Below are positions 16,579 through 25,293 of a stretch of DNA of 64,000 bases, one piece after another. How positions within the stretch are numbered: the first letter of the stretch is position 1; every line of letters starts with the position of its first letter. Source of the stretch: Thalassovita aquimarina (GTDB lineage: Bacteria > Pseudomonadota > Alphaproteobacteria > Rhodobacterales > Rhodobacteraceae); the NCBI RefSeq assembly GCF_018219815.1, contig NZ_JADMKU010000005.1:1-64000 (forward strand), read 5' to 3'. The notes below the pieces were generated by a model, which ran no database searches, was not told the DNA's origin, and saw only the letters and a program-made list of their open reading frames with translations. The position numbers and the translations under genes are program-made.

Positions 16579-17298
16579 TCAGCCGCGCCCGATAAAGGGC
16601 ATCTTGGTCGCCATGAGCGTCATGAACTGCACGTTCGCCTCGGGCCCCAGTTCGGTCATCTGAAGCACCGCCTTGGAGACATCCTCGACCGCCATCGTCG
16701 GAGGCGGGTTGTCCGGGTTCTTGGCGATGATGCCTTCCAGCAACTCGGTCCGCGCATTGCCGATATCGCTCTGGCCGCAGGCGATGTCGTAGGCGCGCCC
16801 GTCCAAGGACAGCGTCTTGGTCAGCCCGGTGATCGCGTGCTTGGTCGTGGTATAGGTGACCGATCCTTCGCGCGGCACATGGGCGCTGATCGACCCGTTG
16901 TTGATGATCCGCCCGCCCTGGGGATTTTGCGCCCGCATCCGGGCGAAAGCCGCGCGGGCGCACAGGAACATCCCGTCGAGGTTCACCGACCGCACCTGCC
17001 GCCATTCCTCGACGCTGATTTCGTCGATCGGCGCGGCGGACCCGAACATGCCCGCATTGTTGAACAGCACGTCCAGACGCCCGGCCTGATCGACGAAACT
17101 GTCGAAGGCGGCCTCGACGCTGTCGGGGTCGGTCACGTCGCAGGGCAGGATGACGGCATTTTCATTGCCACCCGCTACCTATTCCAACGCCCCGCGCCGC
17201 CGCGCCAGCAACCCGACGCGCCAGCCCCGATCCAGAAACAGCCGTGCGCAGGCGGCGCCGATCCCGGCGCTGGCGCCGGTGATGACGATGGTTTTCAT
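16579..17298 (-). pseudogene. SDR-family oxidoreductase gene interrupted by an amber codon
   Basis: A 240-codon reading frame for a short-chain dehydrogenase. The N-terminus MKTIVITGASAGIGAACARL holds the TGxxxGIG NAD(P)-binding motif; later come [27 protein letters not shown] and YTTTKHAI. The catalytic Tyr-x-x-x-Lys is present as Y-T-T-T-K. Codon 40 is TAG (17179-17181) within ...[21 protein letters not shown], where most SDRs have a plain residue. Everything after it remains in frame and well conserved. The start overlaps the RecD-like stop (ATGA). The codon could be a recent nonsense mutation, a sequence error or a read-through site. Confidence 0.85.
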
Positions 17299-18827
17299 GC
17301 CTCTCCCTCCTCCAGTTGCAGGGCCAGCGGCGCCGGGGCCACTTTCAGGTCATCGACCCTGAGCGGCCCGCTGGGCTTCGACAGCCGCGCCCGCACCACC
17401 CAGTGCAGCCGTTCCTCGGCCCGGGTGATGGCAACATAGGCCAGACGTTTCCACAAGGGCTGCCCGGCCTCGACCCGACCCATCCGCGATGCGGCGTAAA
17501 GATCGGGGGCGAATACCTGCACGTCGCGCCATTGCGACCCCTGCGCCTTGTGGATCGTCACCGCGGCGCCATGCAGGAACACCGCGCCCATGCGGGCGGC
17601 GAAGGGGATGAAGGGTTCTTCCTCGTCCGGTTTTTCGATCTTCACGATCGAGGCGGCGGAAACCTGCGGGTCCTCGGCCCCCATCACGTGCAACCGGGAA
17701 AATCCCGATTTGCGCCCCCGGCCCAGATAGATGACCTGCGCCCCCTTGATCAGGCCGCGCGCTTCCAGGTCGAGCCGTTTCTTGCGGTGCTTCAGCGGCA
17801 ATTCGATACCGTCGCAGATCAGCGGTTCGCCCACCAGCAATTCGTCCTCGGGCGCCTCATAGACGTTCCGGAACGCGTTGATCAGCCGGATGCGCGTGGC
17901 GTTGCGCCAGACCAGAACCGGGGAACGGGCCATCAGGTCGACCTCCACCCGCTGCGCCCAGACGACGCGTTCGTCCTTGCGCGCGGTCTGTTCGACCAGC
18001 CGTTCGAAATCCTCGAACCCGACCTCGGGGTCGGCCAGCGCATGGGCAAGATCGAGGATCGGGTTGTCGGCCTCCTGCCGGTGAATGCGGTGCAGGTTCA
18101 ACACCGCCGGTTCCGGCATCGTGTCGAACACCATCTTGCCCGATTGCCCGACCGGGGCCAGCTGCGCCGGGTCGCCGAACAGGATCAGGGTGGGGAAGAT
18201 TTCCTTCAGGTCCGCGAACTGCTTGTCATCAAGCATCGAGGATTCATCGACAAACCCGATATCGAGCGGATCGTCGCGCCGTTTCCAGCCGGTGATGAAA
18301 TCGCTGCCCCGCAACCCCGCCGTCGCCAAAGCGCCGGGGATCGATTTGTGCAGCTGGTAAAAGCCGGAAGCGCGCTCCAGCGCCTCGTCGGTCAGCCCCT
18401 CGATTTCGGGTTTTTCGCCGTTGCCCGCCAGCCATTCGGCGATCTTTTCGTATTCCGGGTCGTAGACAGGCGTGTAGAGGATGCGGTGGATGGTGGTGGC
18501 GGGCACGCGGCGGTTCCGCAAAACGCTCGCCGCCTTGTTGGTCGGCGCCAGGATCGCCAACGTGCGCCGGTCCTTGCGCTTGCGGCCTTCGTAGTCGCCC
18601 GACACCACGTCGACGCCCGCCGCTTCCAATGCCTTGTAAAGCTCCGCCAGCAGCAACGTCTTGCCCGATCCGGCCTTGCCGGTGACGGCCAGAACCCGTG
18701 TCTTGCCCTCCTGCGGCGGTGTCAGGGTTCCGTCTTGCAGATCGACACCAACCGAACGCAGCGCCTCGGCGATACGGTCATAGGCTTCGGCCTGATCATG
18801 GGAAAATTGCAGCGCTGGAACAGTCAT
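17295..18827 (-). CDS. RecD-like superfamily 1 ATP-dependent DNA helicase
   Basis: A 510-residue protein with Walker A GKAGSGKT at 50-57, motif Ia LAPTNKAA, Walker B IGFVDESSMLDD, the motif III-like LFGDPAQLAPVGQSG, and a C-terminal UvrD_C_2 domain with TIHKAQGSQW and YVAITRAEERLHWVV. This is the AAA_30/RecD-like architecture of a stand-alone helicase without RecB/RecC partners; it probably works in DNA repair or recombination. Its stop overlaps the start of the interrupted SDR gene by 3-4 bases, so they were one transcription unit. Confidence 0.9.
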   Translation of the reverse strand: MTVPALQFSHDQAEAYDRIAEALRSVGVDLQDGTLTPPQEGKTRVLAVTGKAGSGKTLLLAELYKALEAAGVDVVSGDYEGRKRKDRRTLAILAPTNKAASVLRNRRVPATTIHRILYTPVYDPEYEKIAEWLAGNGEKPEIEGLTDEALERASGFYQLHKSIPGALATAGLRGSDFITGWKRRDDPLDIGFVDESSMLDDKQFADLKEIFPTLILFGDPAQLAPVGQSGKMVFDTMPEPAVLNLHRIHRQEADNPILDLAHALADPEVGFEDFERLVEQTARKDERVVWAQRVEVDLMARSPVLVWRNATRIRLINAFRNVYEAPEDELLVGEPLICDGIELPLKHRKKRLDLEARGLIKGAQVIYLGRGRKSGFSRLHVMGAEDPQVSAASIVKIEKPDEEEPFIPFAARMGAVFLHGAAVTIHKAQGSQWRDVQVFAPDLYAASRMGRVEAGQPLWKRLAYVAITRAEERLHWVVRARLSKPSGPLRVDDLKVAPAPLALQLEEGEA

Positions 18828-18876
18828 GGCGTGACCCTATATCGGGGCCACGCAAAGGGCTAGGCATGAAAGGCGA

Positions 18877-18903
18877 AACCGCGGCGCCCAAGACGCCGCG
18901 GTT
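18877..18903 (-). terminator. Terminator hairpin after ccr
   Basis: AACCGCGGCG (18877-18886), a seven-base loop and its perfect complement CGCCGCGGTT (18894-18903). On the minus strand it is followed by TCGCCTTTC. It lies between ccr and the start region of the helicase gene. Confidence 0.65.
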
Positions 18904-18930
18904 CGATGCTTTCGGTCTGAAAAGACGGGA

Positions 18931-20220
18931 TTACTTCTTGCCCGCTTCCAGCACGTCCTCGAAGGTGCGCAACCCGGTTTTCGGGGCCTGAACCAGCACC
19001 GCCATGTTGCCGGGCTTGTGTTCGTTGCGCAGCATCTTCAGGTGCGCATCGGGGATTTCCGCCCACGGGAAAACCTCGGACATGCAGGGATCGATCCGGC
19101 GTTCGATCATCAGCTTGTTCGCCGCCGACGCCTGCTTGAGATGCGCGAAATGCGATCCCTGCAGACGCTTCTGATGCATCCACATATAACGGACGTCAAA
19201 GGTACAGTTGAACCCCGAGGTACCGGCGCAGATCACGACCATGCCGCCTTTTTTCACCACCAGGGTCGATACCGGGAACGTCGCTTCGCCGGGATGTTCG
19301 AACACCATGTCGACGCTCACGCCCTTGCCCAGGATATCCCAGATCGCCTTGCCGAATTTGCGCGCCTCTTTCAGCCATGCATTGTATTCGGGTGTGTTCA
19401 CCGTGGGCAGCTGCCCCCAGCAATCGAAATCCTTGCGGTTGATCACGCCCTTGGCGCCCAGGGACATCACGAAATCGCGCTTGTCCTCGTCCGAGATCAC
19501 CCCGATCGCGTTGGCGCCGGCGGCATTGGCCAGTTGGATCGCGAAGGATCCCAGCCCACCCGAGGCCCCCCAGACCAGAACGTTCTGGCCCGGCTTCAGT
19601 TCGTGCGGGTGATGGCCGAACAGCATCCGGTAGGCGGTGGCCAGCGTCAGCGTGTAACAGGCGCTTTCTTCCCAGGTCAGGTGCTTGGGACGGCGCATCA
19701 GCTGCTGTGCCTGTACCCGGGTGAACTGCGAAAACGACCCATCATAGGTTTCATAGCCCCAGATCCGCTGGGTCGGCGAAAACATCGGGTCGCCGCCGTT
19801 GCATTCCTCGTCGTCGCCGTCGTCCTGGTTGCAGTGGATCACGACTTCGTCGCCCACTTTCCAGGTCTTCACCTTGTCGCCAACGGCCCAGACGATGCCG
19901 GACGCGTCGGACCCTGCGACGTGATAGGGATGCTTGTGCGAATCGAAGGGCGAAATCGGAACGCCGAGCCCGGCCCAGACGCCGTTGTAGTTCACGCCCG
20001 CCGCCATCACGAGGACCAGCACTTCGTGGCTGTCGATTTTCCAGGTATCGACGACCTCGACCTGGAAAGATTTGTCCGGTTCGCCGTGACGGTCCTGACG
20101 GATCGCCCAAGCGTACATTTTTTTCGGCACATAGCCCAGCGGGGGCATTTCACCGATCTCGTAAAGGTCCTTTTCAGGCGCGTCGTAGGGGGCGATCCCC
20201 GTTTCGGTATCCAGAGCCAT
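18931..20220 (-). CDS. ccr: Crotonyl-CoA carboxylase/reductase
   Basis: A 429-residue enzyme of the medium-chain dehydrogenase/reductase superfamily that reductively carboxylates crotonyl-CoA to ethylmalonyl-CoA with NADPH and CO2; it is the key step of the ethylmalonyl-CoA pathway. Seen: the characteristic start MALDTETGIAPYDAPEKDLYE, AGVNYNGVWAGLGVPISPFDSHK, CNQDDGDDEECNGGDPMFSPTQRIWGYET, and NADPH-binding VWGASGGLGSFA. I start at 20220, not four codons earlier, because GGAGG lies just in front and homologues begin with MALD. Ecm, the mutase acting two steps later, is divergently encoded 1.6 kb away. Confidence 0.97.
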   Translation of the reverse strand: MALDTETGIAPYDAPEKDLYEIGEMPPLGYVPKKMYAWAIRQDRHGEPDKSFQVEVVDTWKIDSHEVLVLVMAAGVNYNGVWAGLGVPISPFDSHKHPYHVAGSDASGIVWAVGDKVKTWKVGDEVVIHCNQDDGDDEECNGGDPMFSPTQRIWGYETYDGSFSQFTRVQAQQLMRRPKHLTWEESACYTLTLATAYRMLFGHHPHELKPGQNVLVWGASGGLGSFAIQLANAAGANAIGVISDEDKRDFVMSLGAKGVINRKDFDCWGQLPTVNTPEYNAWLKEARKFGKAIWDILGKGVSVDMVFEHPGEATFPVSTLVVKKGGMVVICAGTSGFNCTFDVRYMWMHQKRLQGSHFAHLKQASAANKLMIERRIDPCMSEVFPWAEIPDAHLKMLRNEHKPGNMAVLVQAPKTGLRTFEDVLEAGKK

Positions 20221-20292
20221 CCTTGCCTCCATTTATAGGTCATGCCGCGATGCAGAATCGCGCTATCTGCCCTGAGAGATAAAGATGGCCGC

Positions 20293-20304
20293 GCAACAAT
20301 GCAA
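20293..20304. promoter_or_regulatory. Direct GCAA repeat upstream of ccr
   Basis: GCAA-CAAT-GCAA on the plus strand, i.e. TTGC-ATTG-TTGC on the ccr strand, about 75 bases upstream of the ccr start. TTGC-containing sites are known for short-chain acyl-CoA regulators of the RamB/PccR type, so this is a weak candidate for such a site. Confidence 0.25.
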
Positions 20305-20329
20305 TCCACATTAGGATGATTTTGTAATT

Positions 20330-21715
20330 TTATGACCTCGCAGGCGCAGAAAAATCCGAGCTCTCTGTGCTGCAGGAGCGAAAAAGATGCTCTACCGAAG
20401 CCGCATAGTAGCGCAAATGCGGCATTTCCCGCTCTGCCGGGATGATCGTTTCGCCTTCCATCCGGATCAGATTGCGCTGTTGCAGCAGCGTCAGGGCTTG
20501 CTCCACCGCCAGCCCAGCATTGTCGCGGGACCAGTAAACCGTTGCACGATCGATCCCCGCCACCAGTTTCTTCATCCGCAGTTCCAGCGCCACCCGGTCC
20601 ATTGCGCCTTCGCTCAGCAGAAGATGCGCGATGACCGGCACCGGCAGCACCGGTATTTCCGCCGCGATCCGGCGCATCATTTCGTCTGCCAGCGCCTGAA
20701 CATCGCCGTCGAACCCGGAAAGCGACAACGGCTGCCCGAAACTCACACCGGCGTATCCATAGCGCCGCCTGCGCCCCGCCTGCCCCATCCGGATCACTTT
20801 CAGCACCCCGGCCAGAACCGACCGCAGCGGCACCCGAAACCGGCGCTCTGATTTCCGGGCGGCGGCAAGCAACGTGGTATCTTCCAGAACGTGATCGTAA
20901 TTCAGCGCCACCGGCAAAAAAATCACATCGCGGCCATCGGGGTCGTGCGCTTCCACGATATACTTCAGAATACCCAGTTTAGGTGCCGACAAGCGACCGG
21001 TCTGGCTTAGCCCGCCTTCGGGGAAAACCGCCTGCGTGACCCCTGCGCGGGTCGCCAGGTAGATGTATTTCGCCAGTATTTCACGATAGAGAGGATTGCC
21101 ATCCCGACGCCGGATGAAATAGGCGCCCAAGGCGCGGATCAGCCGACTAAGCGGCCAGACACGCGCCCATTCGCCCACTGCGTAGCTCAGCGCACCGCGC
21201 GGCGCGGCCAGATAGGTCAGCAGAACATAATCCATATTGCTGCGATGGTTCATCACCAGAACCACCGTCGCTTCGGTGTCGAGCTTTTCGATCCGTTCGC
21301 CGTCCAGGTTGATCACCCGGATGGAATAGAAACTCCGGGACAGCCAACGCGCCAACCGCGCGGCAAAACTGAAGTAGGTCCAGACGCTGAACGCCGGCAC
21401 GATTTCACGCGCATAGCGCCGGGCATGTTCGAATGCGACGTTTTCCGGGATGCCTTCGCTAGCGGCGTGATCGGTGATCGCCCGACCGATATCGGGATCG
21501 TAGATCAGGCGCTGGATCATGTCATAGCGCCGGGCCAGCTTGAACGGTTCGATCGGCCGGGTAAGCCGCGTGTTCAGCCGCGCCACCAGCCGTTCCATCC
21601 GCTTTCGGAAGAACCAGCGCACCGACGGGAACAGGAAATGCGACGCGAAGGTAACCGCGGCAAATGCAATCAGCAGCACAAGAGCCCAAAGCGGCATTTC
21701 AACTGTGGTGGTCAT
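20330..21715 (-). CDS. PlsB-like glycerol-3-phosphate / lysophosphatidate acyltransferase
   Basis: A 461-residue protein with one N-terminal membrane helix (about 8-28) and an acyltransferase domain. The HX4D motif is NHRSNMD, and motif III is FPEGGLSQTGRL, closer to PlsB-type enzymes (E-G-G-x-S-R/Q-T-G) than to PlsC. A further conserved block is FLPVALNYDHVLED. It would acylate glycerol phosphate or a lysolipid at the inner membrane. The start at 21715 is placed at the membrane helix; the ribosome-binding site is weak, and an upstream start up to 21814 is possible. It is read towards ccr from the ecm divergent region. Confidence 0.82.
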   Translation of the reverse strand: MTTTVEMPLWALVLLIAFAAVTFASHFLFPSVRWFFRKRMERLVARLNTRLTRPIEPFKLARRYDMIQRLIYDPDIGRAITDHAASEGIPENVAFEHARRYAREIVPAFSVWTYFSFAARLARWLSRSFYSIRVINLDGERIEKLDTEATVVLVMNHRSNMDYVLLTYLAAPRGALSYAVGEWARVWPLSRLIRALGAYFIRRRDGNPLYREILAKYIYLATRAGVTQAVFPEGGLSQTGRLSAPKLGILKYIVEAHDPDGRDVIFLPVALNYDHVLEDTTLLAAARKSERRFRVPLRSVLAGVLKVIRMGQAGRRRRYGYAGVSFGQPLSLSGFDGDVQALADEMMRRIAAEIPVLPVPVIAHLLLSEGAMDRVALELRMKKLVAGIDRATVYWSRDNAGLAVEQALTLLQQRNLIRMEGETIIPAEREMPHLRYYAASVEHLFRSCSTESSDFSAPARS

Positions 21716-21866
21716 GCCGCCAGCATGGCCCGGTTTTCCGGTGCGGTAAATCGCGAGGCGCAATAATTCGGAAATGCCGCACTGCGGCGAATTGACAGCG
21801 CCATAAAATTCCAAGTATCAACGGCCGAACGAAAGATTATTGCCCACCCTGATTCACGAGGTTGCC

Positions 21867-23834
21867 ATGACCGAGACGCACAAAGACCGCCCGTGGCTGT
21901 TCCGCACCTATGCGGGCCATTCGACCGCCAAAGCCTCGAACGCGCTTTACCGTTCGAACCTGTCCAAGGGGCAGACCGGTCTTTCGGTGGCCTTCGACCT
22001 GCCGACCCAGACCGGCTATGACAGCGATCATGTTCTGGCCAAGGGCGAAGTCGGCAAGGTCGGTGTGCCGGTCTGCCACCTGGGCGACATGCGGGCGCTG
22101 TTCGACGAAATCCCGCTGGAACAGATGAACACCTCGATGACGATCAACGCCACGGCGCCTTGGCTGCTGTCGCTTTACATCGCGGTGGCCGAGGAACAGG
22201 GCGCGGATGTCAGCAAACTACAGGGCACGGTGCAGAACGACCTGATCAAGGAATACCTGTCGCGCGGCACCTATATCTGTCCGCCGAAACCGTCGCTGAA
22301 GATGATCGCGGACGTGGCCGAATATTGCTATTCGAACGTGCCGAAATGGAACCCGATGAACGTCTGTTCCTACCACCTGCAGGAAGCGGGCGCGACGCCG
22401 GAACAGGAACTGGCCTTCGCGCTGGCCACCGCGCAGGCGGTGCTGGACGAATTGCGCCCGCGCGTTCCGGCCGAGGATTTCCCGGCCATGGTCGGCCGCA
22501 TCAGTTTCTTCGTGAACGCGGGCATCCGTTTCGTCACCGAGATGTGCAAGATGCGCGCCTTCGTCGACCTGTGGGACGAGATCTGTGAAAAACGCTATGG
22601 CGTCGACAACCCGAAATTCCGCCGCTTCCGCTATGGGGTGCAGGTCAACTCTCTGGGCCTGACCGAACAGCAGCCGGAAAACAACGTCTACCGCATCCTG
22701 ATCGAAATGCTGGCGGTGACGCTGTCGAAGAAGGCCCGCGCCCGCGCCGTGCAACTGCCCGCGTGGAACGAGGCCTTGGGCCTGCCGCGCCCGTGGGATC
22801 AGCAATGGTCGCTCAGGATGCAGCAGATCATGGCCTATGAAACCGACCTGCTGGAATACGAGGACCTGTTCGACGGCAACCCGGCGGTCGACGCCAAGGT
22901 CGAGGCGCTGAAGGACGGCGCGCGGCACGAATTGGCCAATCTCGACGGCATGGGCGGGGCGGTGGCCTCGATCGAATACATGAAGGGGCGGCTGGTCGAA
23001 TCCAACGCCGAGCGGCTGAACCGGATCGAGAAGAACGACACCATCGTGGTCGGCGTGAACAAGTGGACAGAGGGCGAAGCATCGCCGCTGATGACCGGCG
23101 ACGGCGGCATCATGACCGTCGATCCGGCGGTCGAGGCCGAACAGATCGAACGTCTGAACGGCTGGAAGTCCGAACGCGATCAGGCGGCGGTCGACAAGGC
23201 GCTGGCCGATCTGCGCGCCGCGGCGACCGCAGGCGACAACATCATGCCCGCATCGATCGAAGCGGCCAGGGCCGGGGTGACGACCGGTGAATGGGCGGCG
23301 CAAATGCGCGCGGTTTACGGCGAATATCGCGGTCCGACCGGCGTGTCGAAATCGGTCAGCAACAAGACCGAGGGCCTGGAAGATATCCGCGAAGCGATCG
23401 ATGCGGTCAGCGACAAGCTGGGCCGGCGGCTGAAATTCCTGGTCGGCAAGCCGGGTCTCGACGGCCACTCCAACGGCGCCGAACAGATCGCCTTCCGCGC
23501 TCGCGACTGCGGCATGGACATCGATTACGAAGGCATCCGGCTGACGCCCGAGGAACTGGTCAAGGCGGCGCAGGAAAGCCGGGCGCATGTGGTCGGCTTG
23601 TCGATCCTGTCGGGATCGCACATGCCGCTGGTCGAGGACCTGATGGATCGGATGCGCGCCGCCGGTCTGGGTCATGTGCCCGTCATCGTCGGCGGTATCA
23701 TTCCCGACAACGATGCGGTGCGGTTGCGGGAAATGGGCGTTGCCAAGGTCTACACGCCGAAGGATTTCGAACTGAACGCGATCATGAAGGACATCGTGAC
23801 GCTGGTCGACCCGAAGGCCGTGGCGGCGGAATAA
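21867..23834 (+). CDS. ecm: Ethylmalonyl-CoA mutase (adenosylcobalamin-dependent)
   Basis: A 655-residue single-chain B12 mutase, the MeaA/Ecm type, converting (2R)-ethylmalonyl-CoA to (2S)-methylsuccinyl-CoA. The N-terminal barrel has WLFRTYAGHSTAKASNALYRSNL and QTGLSVAFDLPTQTGYDSDH; the C-terminal cobalamin-binding domain has the axial-ligand motif DGHSNG and the later VGGIIPDND. It is shorter at the N-terminus than methylmalonyl-CoA mutases, as expected for Ecm. The start at 21867 follows GAGG by 6 bases. Together with ccr this marks the ethylmalonyl-CoA pathway for acetate assimilation. Confidence 0.96.
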   Translation: MTETHKDRPWLFRTYAGHSTAKASNALYRSNLSKGQTGLSVAFDLPTQTGYDSDHVLAKGEVGKVGVPVCHLGDMRALFDEIPLEQMNTSMTINATAPWLLSLYIAVAEEQGADVSKLQGTVQNDLIKEYLSRGTYICPPKPSLKMIADVAEYCYSNVPKWNPMNVCSYHLQEAGATPEQELAFALATAQAVLDELRPRVPAEDFPAMVGRISFFVNAGIRFVTEMCKMRAFVDLWDEICEKRYGVDNPKFRRFRYGVQVNSLGLTEQQPENNVYRILIEMLAVTLSKKARARAVQLPAWNEALGLPRPWDQQWSLRMQQIMAYETDLLEYEDLFDGNPAVDAKVEALKDGARHELANLDGMGGAVASIEYMKGRLVESNAERLNRIEKNDTIVVGVNKWTEGEASPLMTGDGGIMTVDPAVEAEQIERLNGWKSERDQAAVDKALADLRAAATAGDNIMPASIEAARAGVTTGEWAAQMRAVYGEYRGPTGVSKSVSNKTEGLEDIREAIDAVSDKLGRRLKFLVGKPGLDGHSNGAEQIAFRARDCGMDIDYEGIRLTPEELVKAAQESRAHVVGLSILSGSHMPLVEDLMDRMRAAGLGHVPVIVGGIIPDNDAVRLREMGVAKVYTPKDFELNAIMKDIVTLVDPKAVAAE

Positions 23835-23839
23835 TCCAC

Positions 23840-23872
23840 GGCTTGCCGCACCGTTCGGCGGTGCGGCAAGCC
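23840..23872 (+). terminator. Terminator hairpin after ecm
   Basis: A perfect 14-bp stem (GGCTTGCCGCACCG, 23840-23853, against 23859-23872) with a five-base loop that begins TTCG. It starts six bases after the ecm stop. There is no T run, so it may act as a 3' stabiliser or a Rho-aided terminator. Confidence 0.65.
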
Positions 23873-23900
23873 CTGCGATCAGCCACGATGCCGGGCGCCG

Positions 23901-24197
23901 CTAGGCCTCGACCAGGTCATAGTGCCGGATCGTTCTGGATTCCACGAGGTCGGCCTCGGCAGGGTCGACATGCGGGTTTGCGTAATCGTCGCCCACGAAC
24001 GCCTTCAGCGCGTCCAGACTTTCCCAAATCATCACGAAACTGAATTCCCTGGGGCTTTCGGGGCGCGGCGCGCCAGGCAGAACGCTGACGATCCCCTTGG
24101 TGCTTTTCATCAATGGTATGGCCGTTTCGTTGAAGAACTTGCCGAATTCCTCTTCCTTGCCGGGTCGGGTGACGACCTGAAAAATGCGCATAATCAT
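23901..24197 (-). CDS. Antibiotic biosynthesis monooxygenase (ABM) domain protein
   Basis: A 98-residue protein with a dimeric ferredoxin-like ABM fold: MRIFQVVTRPGKEEEFGKFF, a central FSFVMIWESLDALKAFVGDDY and DLVESRTIRHYDLVEA at the end. The family includes small monooxygenases, stress-response proteins and heme-degrading enzymes; the substrate cannot be told. The ATG at 24197 has GGAGGG seven bases upstream; a second ATG two codons later is possible. It stands alone, convergent with ecm. Confidence 0.8.
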   Translation of the reverse strand: MIMRIFQVVTRPGKEEEFGKFFNETAIPLMKSTKGIVSVLPGAPRPESPREFSFVMIWESLDALKAFVGDDYANPHVDPAEADLVESRTIRHYDLVEA

Positions 24198-24315
24198 CTG
24201 CGATCCCTCCGGTGAATGCCGTTGATATGGGGAAAGATAACACAGATCGCGCCGCCCCCGGTCCCGGCACCGTTCCGACCGGCCCGAAGAGATCGCATGA
24301 CCGCCCCCTGCGGCG

Positions 24316-24346
24316 CTTGCCCGACTCACCCGTCCGGGCCTACCCT
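24316..24346 (+). promoter_or_regulatory. Candidate GANTC-containing promoter of the acylphosphatase gene
   Basis: TTGCCC (-35, 24317-24322), an 18-base spacer starting with GACTC, and TACCCT (-10, 24341-24346). The ATG is 26 bases downstream. Bases 24316-24332 are identical to 5050-5066 upstream of the YbaK-like gene, including the CcrM-type GANTC in the spacer. Confidence 0.5.
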
Positions 24347-24371
24347 GTTGACCTGAAAAGGAGGGGAGATC

Positions 24372-24653
24372 ATGAACCACCTTGCCATGAAAGCCCGCGT
24401 CACCGGAAATGTACAGGGCGTCGCCTTCCGCGCCTGGACGCAATCACGCGCCAAGACCCTGGGCCTGTCCGGATGGGTTCGCAACAACAACGATGACGGA
24501 TCTGTCAGTGCCCTGTTCGACGGCGACGAAAACGCCGTGCACCGCATGATCGATGACTTGTGGGACGGGCCCGGTGCGGCCTCGGTCATCGATGTCCAGA
24601 CCGAAGCGACCCGGCACGATGATACGCTTTCGGGCTTTCACATCCGGCCTTGA
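24372..24653 (+). CDS. acyP: Acylphosphatase
   Basis: A 93-residue acylphosphatase that hydrolyses acyl phosphates in the cytosol. Both catalytic signatures are present: GNVQGVAFR with the phosphate-binding Arg20, and GWVRNNNDDGSV with the catalytic Asn38. The C-terminus GFHIRP is typical. AGGGGAG precedes the ATG. It is a single-gene unit with a compact promoter, ending at a hairpin shared with the R-body cluster. Confidence 0.95.
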   Translation: MNHLAMKARVTGNVQGVAFRAWTQSRAKTLGLSGWVRNNNDDGSVSALFDGDENAVHRMIDDLWDGPGAASVIDVQTEATRHDDTLSGFHIRP

Positions 24654-24660
24654 TATCTGA

Positions 24661-24684
24661 CCGTGGCGGGCCGCCCCGCCACGG
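24661..24684. terminator. Bidirectional hairpin between acyP and the R-body cluster
   Basis: CCGTGGCGGG (24661-24670), a four-base loop and CCCGCCACGG (24675-24684), a perfect 10-bp stem located between two convergent genes. No T run on either side. Confidence 0.6.
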
Positions 24685-24689
24685 AACGT

Positions 24690-25067
24690 TCATTTCGCCG
24701 CCGCCGCCAGCTTGTCGAGCATTTCCAATGCCGCATCCCCCGTCTTCGACAGCAGGTCGGAGGCCGCCAGAGATGCCTTTGCCGCCGCATCGATCACGCC
24801 TTGCGCATCGGCGGCCCCATCGGGGCTGCACAGCGCATTCGCGTAGGAGGCTTCGGTCAGGATCTGAACCCGCCGCATATGATCGGCAGCATCCTGCAGC
24901 GCGATGGACGCCGTCTGTGCGATCGCCAGCGCCAGCCCGGCGCCGGCGAGTTTGTCCGGGTCGTCCGCAACCAGTTGCCGCAATTCCTCGGCCGCCCGCA
25001 GCGCCTGAGAATTCAGAATCGTATTGTCGTCGGGCGACGCCCCCTCAGTCGATGTCGGATCGCTCAT
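24690..25067 (-). CDS. R-body cluster protein, probable distant RebB relative
   Basis: A 125-residue Ala-rich, mostly helical protein and the last gene of the R-body cluster. The middle (LALAIAQTASIALQDAADHMRRVQILTEASYANAL) has the spacing of small residues and aromatics seen in RebB proteins but lacks the clear VNDQITDAVTQ start. No signal peptide or membrane segment. The ATG at 25067 begins one base after the stop of the upstream RebB gene, so it is translationally coupled. It may be a modified R-body subunit or an assembly factor. Confidence 0.6.
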   Translation of the reverse strand: MSDPTSTEGASPDDNTILNSQALRAAEELRQLVADDPDKLAGAGLALAIAQTASIALQDAADHMRRVQILTEASYANALCSPDGAADAQGVIDAAAKASLAASDLLSKTGDAALEMLDKLAAAAK

Positions 25068-25068
25068 T

Positions 25069-25293
25069 TCATTGCCCTTTTGCATCCGTAACGACAACCG
25101 CGAGAAACGCCTCCGCCAGGGTTTGTCCCGCCTGCTGCCGCGCAACCGCATTTTCAAACCCCAGCCCCATGGCATGCGCCCAGACCTGCTGCTGCGCGCC
25201 CAGCGCCGTTGCCGGCGCGGTTCCCAGGGCCATCAGGGCGGATTGCGTCACCGCGTCGGTGATCTTGCCGTTCACATTGGTTGGCCATGCCAT
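25069..25293 (-). CDS. RebB family R-body subunit
   Basis: A 74-residue protein of the RebB ('killing trait') family: NVNGKITDAVTQSALMALGTAPATALGAQQQVWAHAMGLGFENAVARQQAG has the standard order of the DAVTQ box, the APA..A(M/L)G box and NAV..QQ. R bodies are insoluble protein ribbons that unroll, best known from Caedibacter and later found in free-living proteobacteria. Its start overlaps the previous RebB stop by one base (TGATG). Confidence 0.85.
   Translation of the reverse strand: MAWPTNVNGKITDAVTQSALMALGTAPATALGAQQQVWAHAMGLGFENAVARQQAGQTLAEAFLAVVVTDAKGQ

Noticed and set aside
24316-24332. 17-bp repeat with 5050-5066 as a mobile-element or attachment-site footprint
   Set aside because: Both copies sit at promoter distance with matching -35/-10 geometry and no inverted ends or transposase, so a promoter motif is the better explanation.
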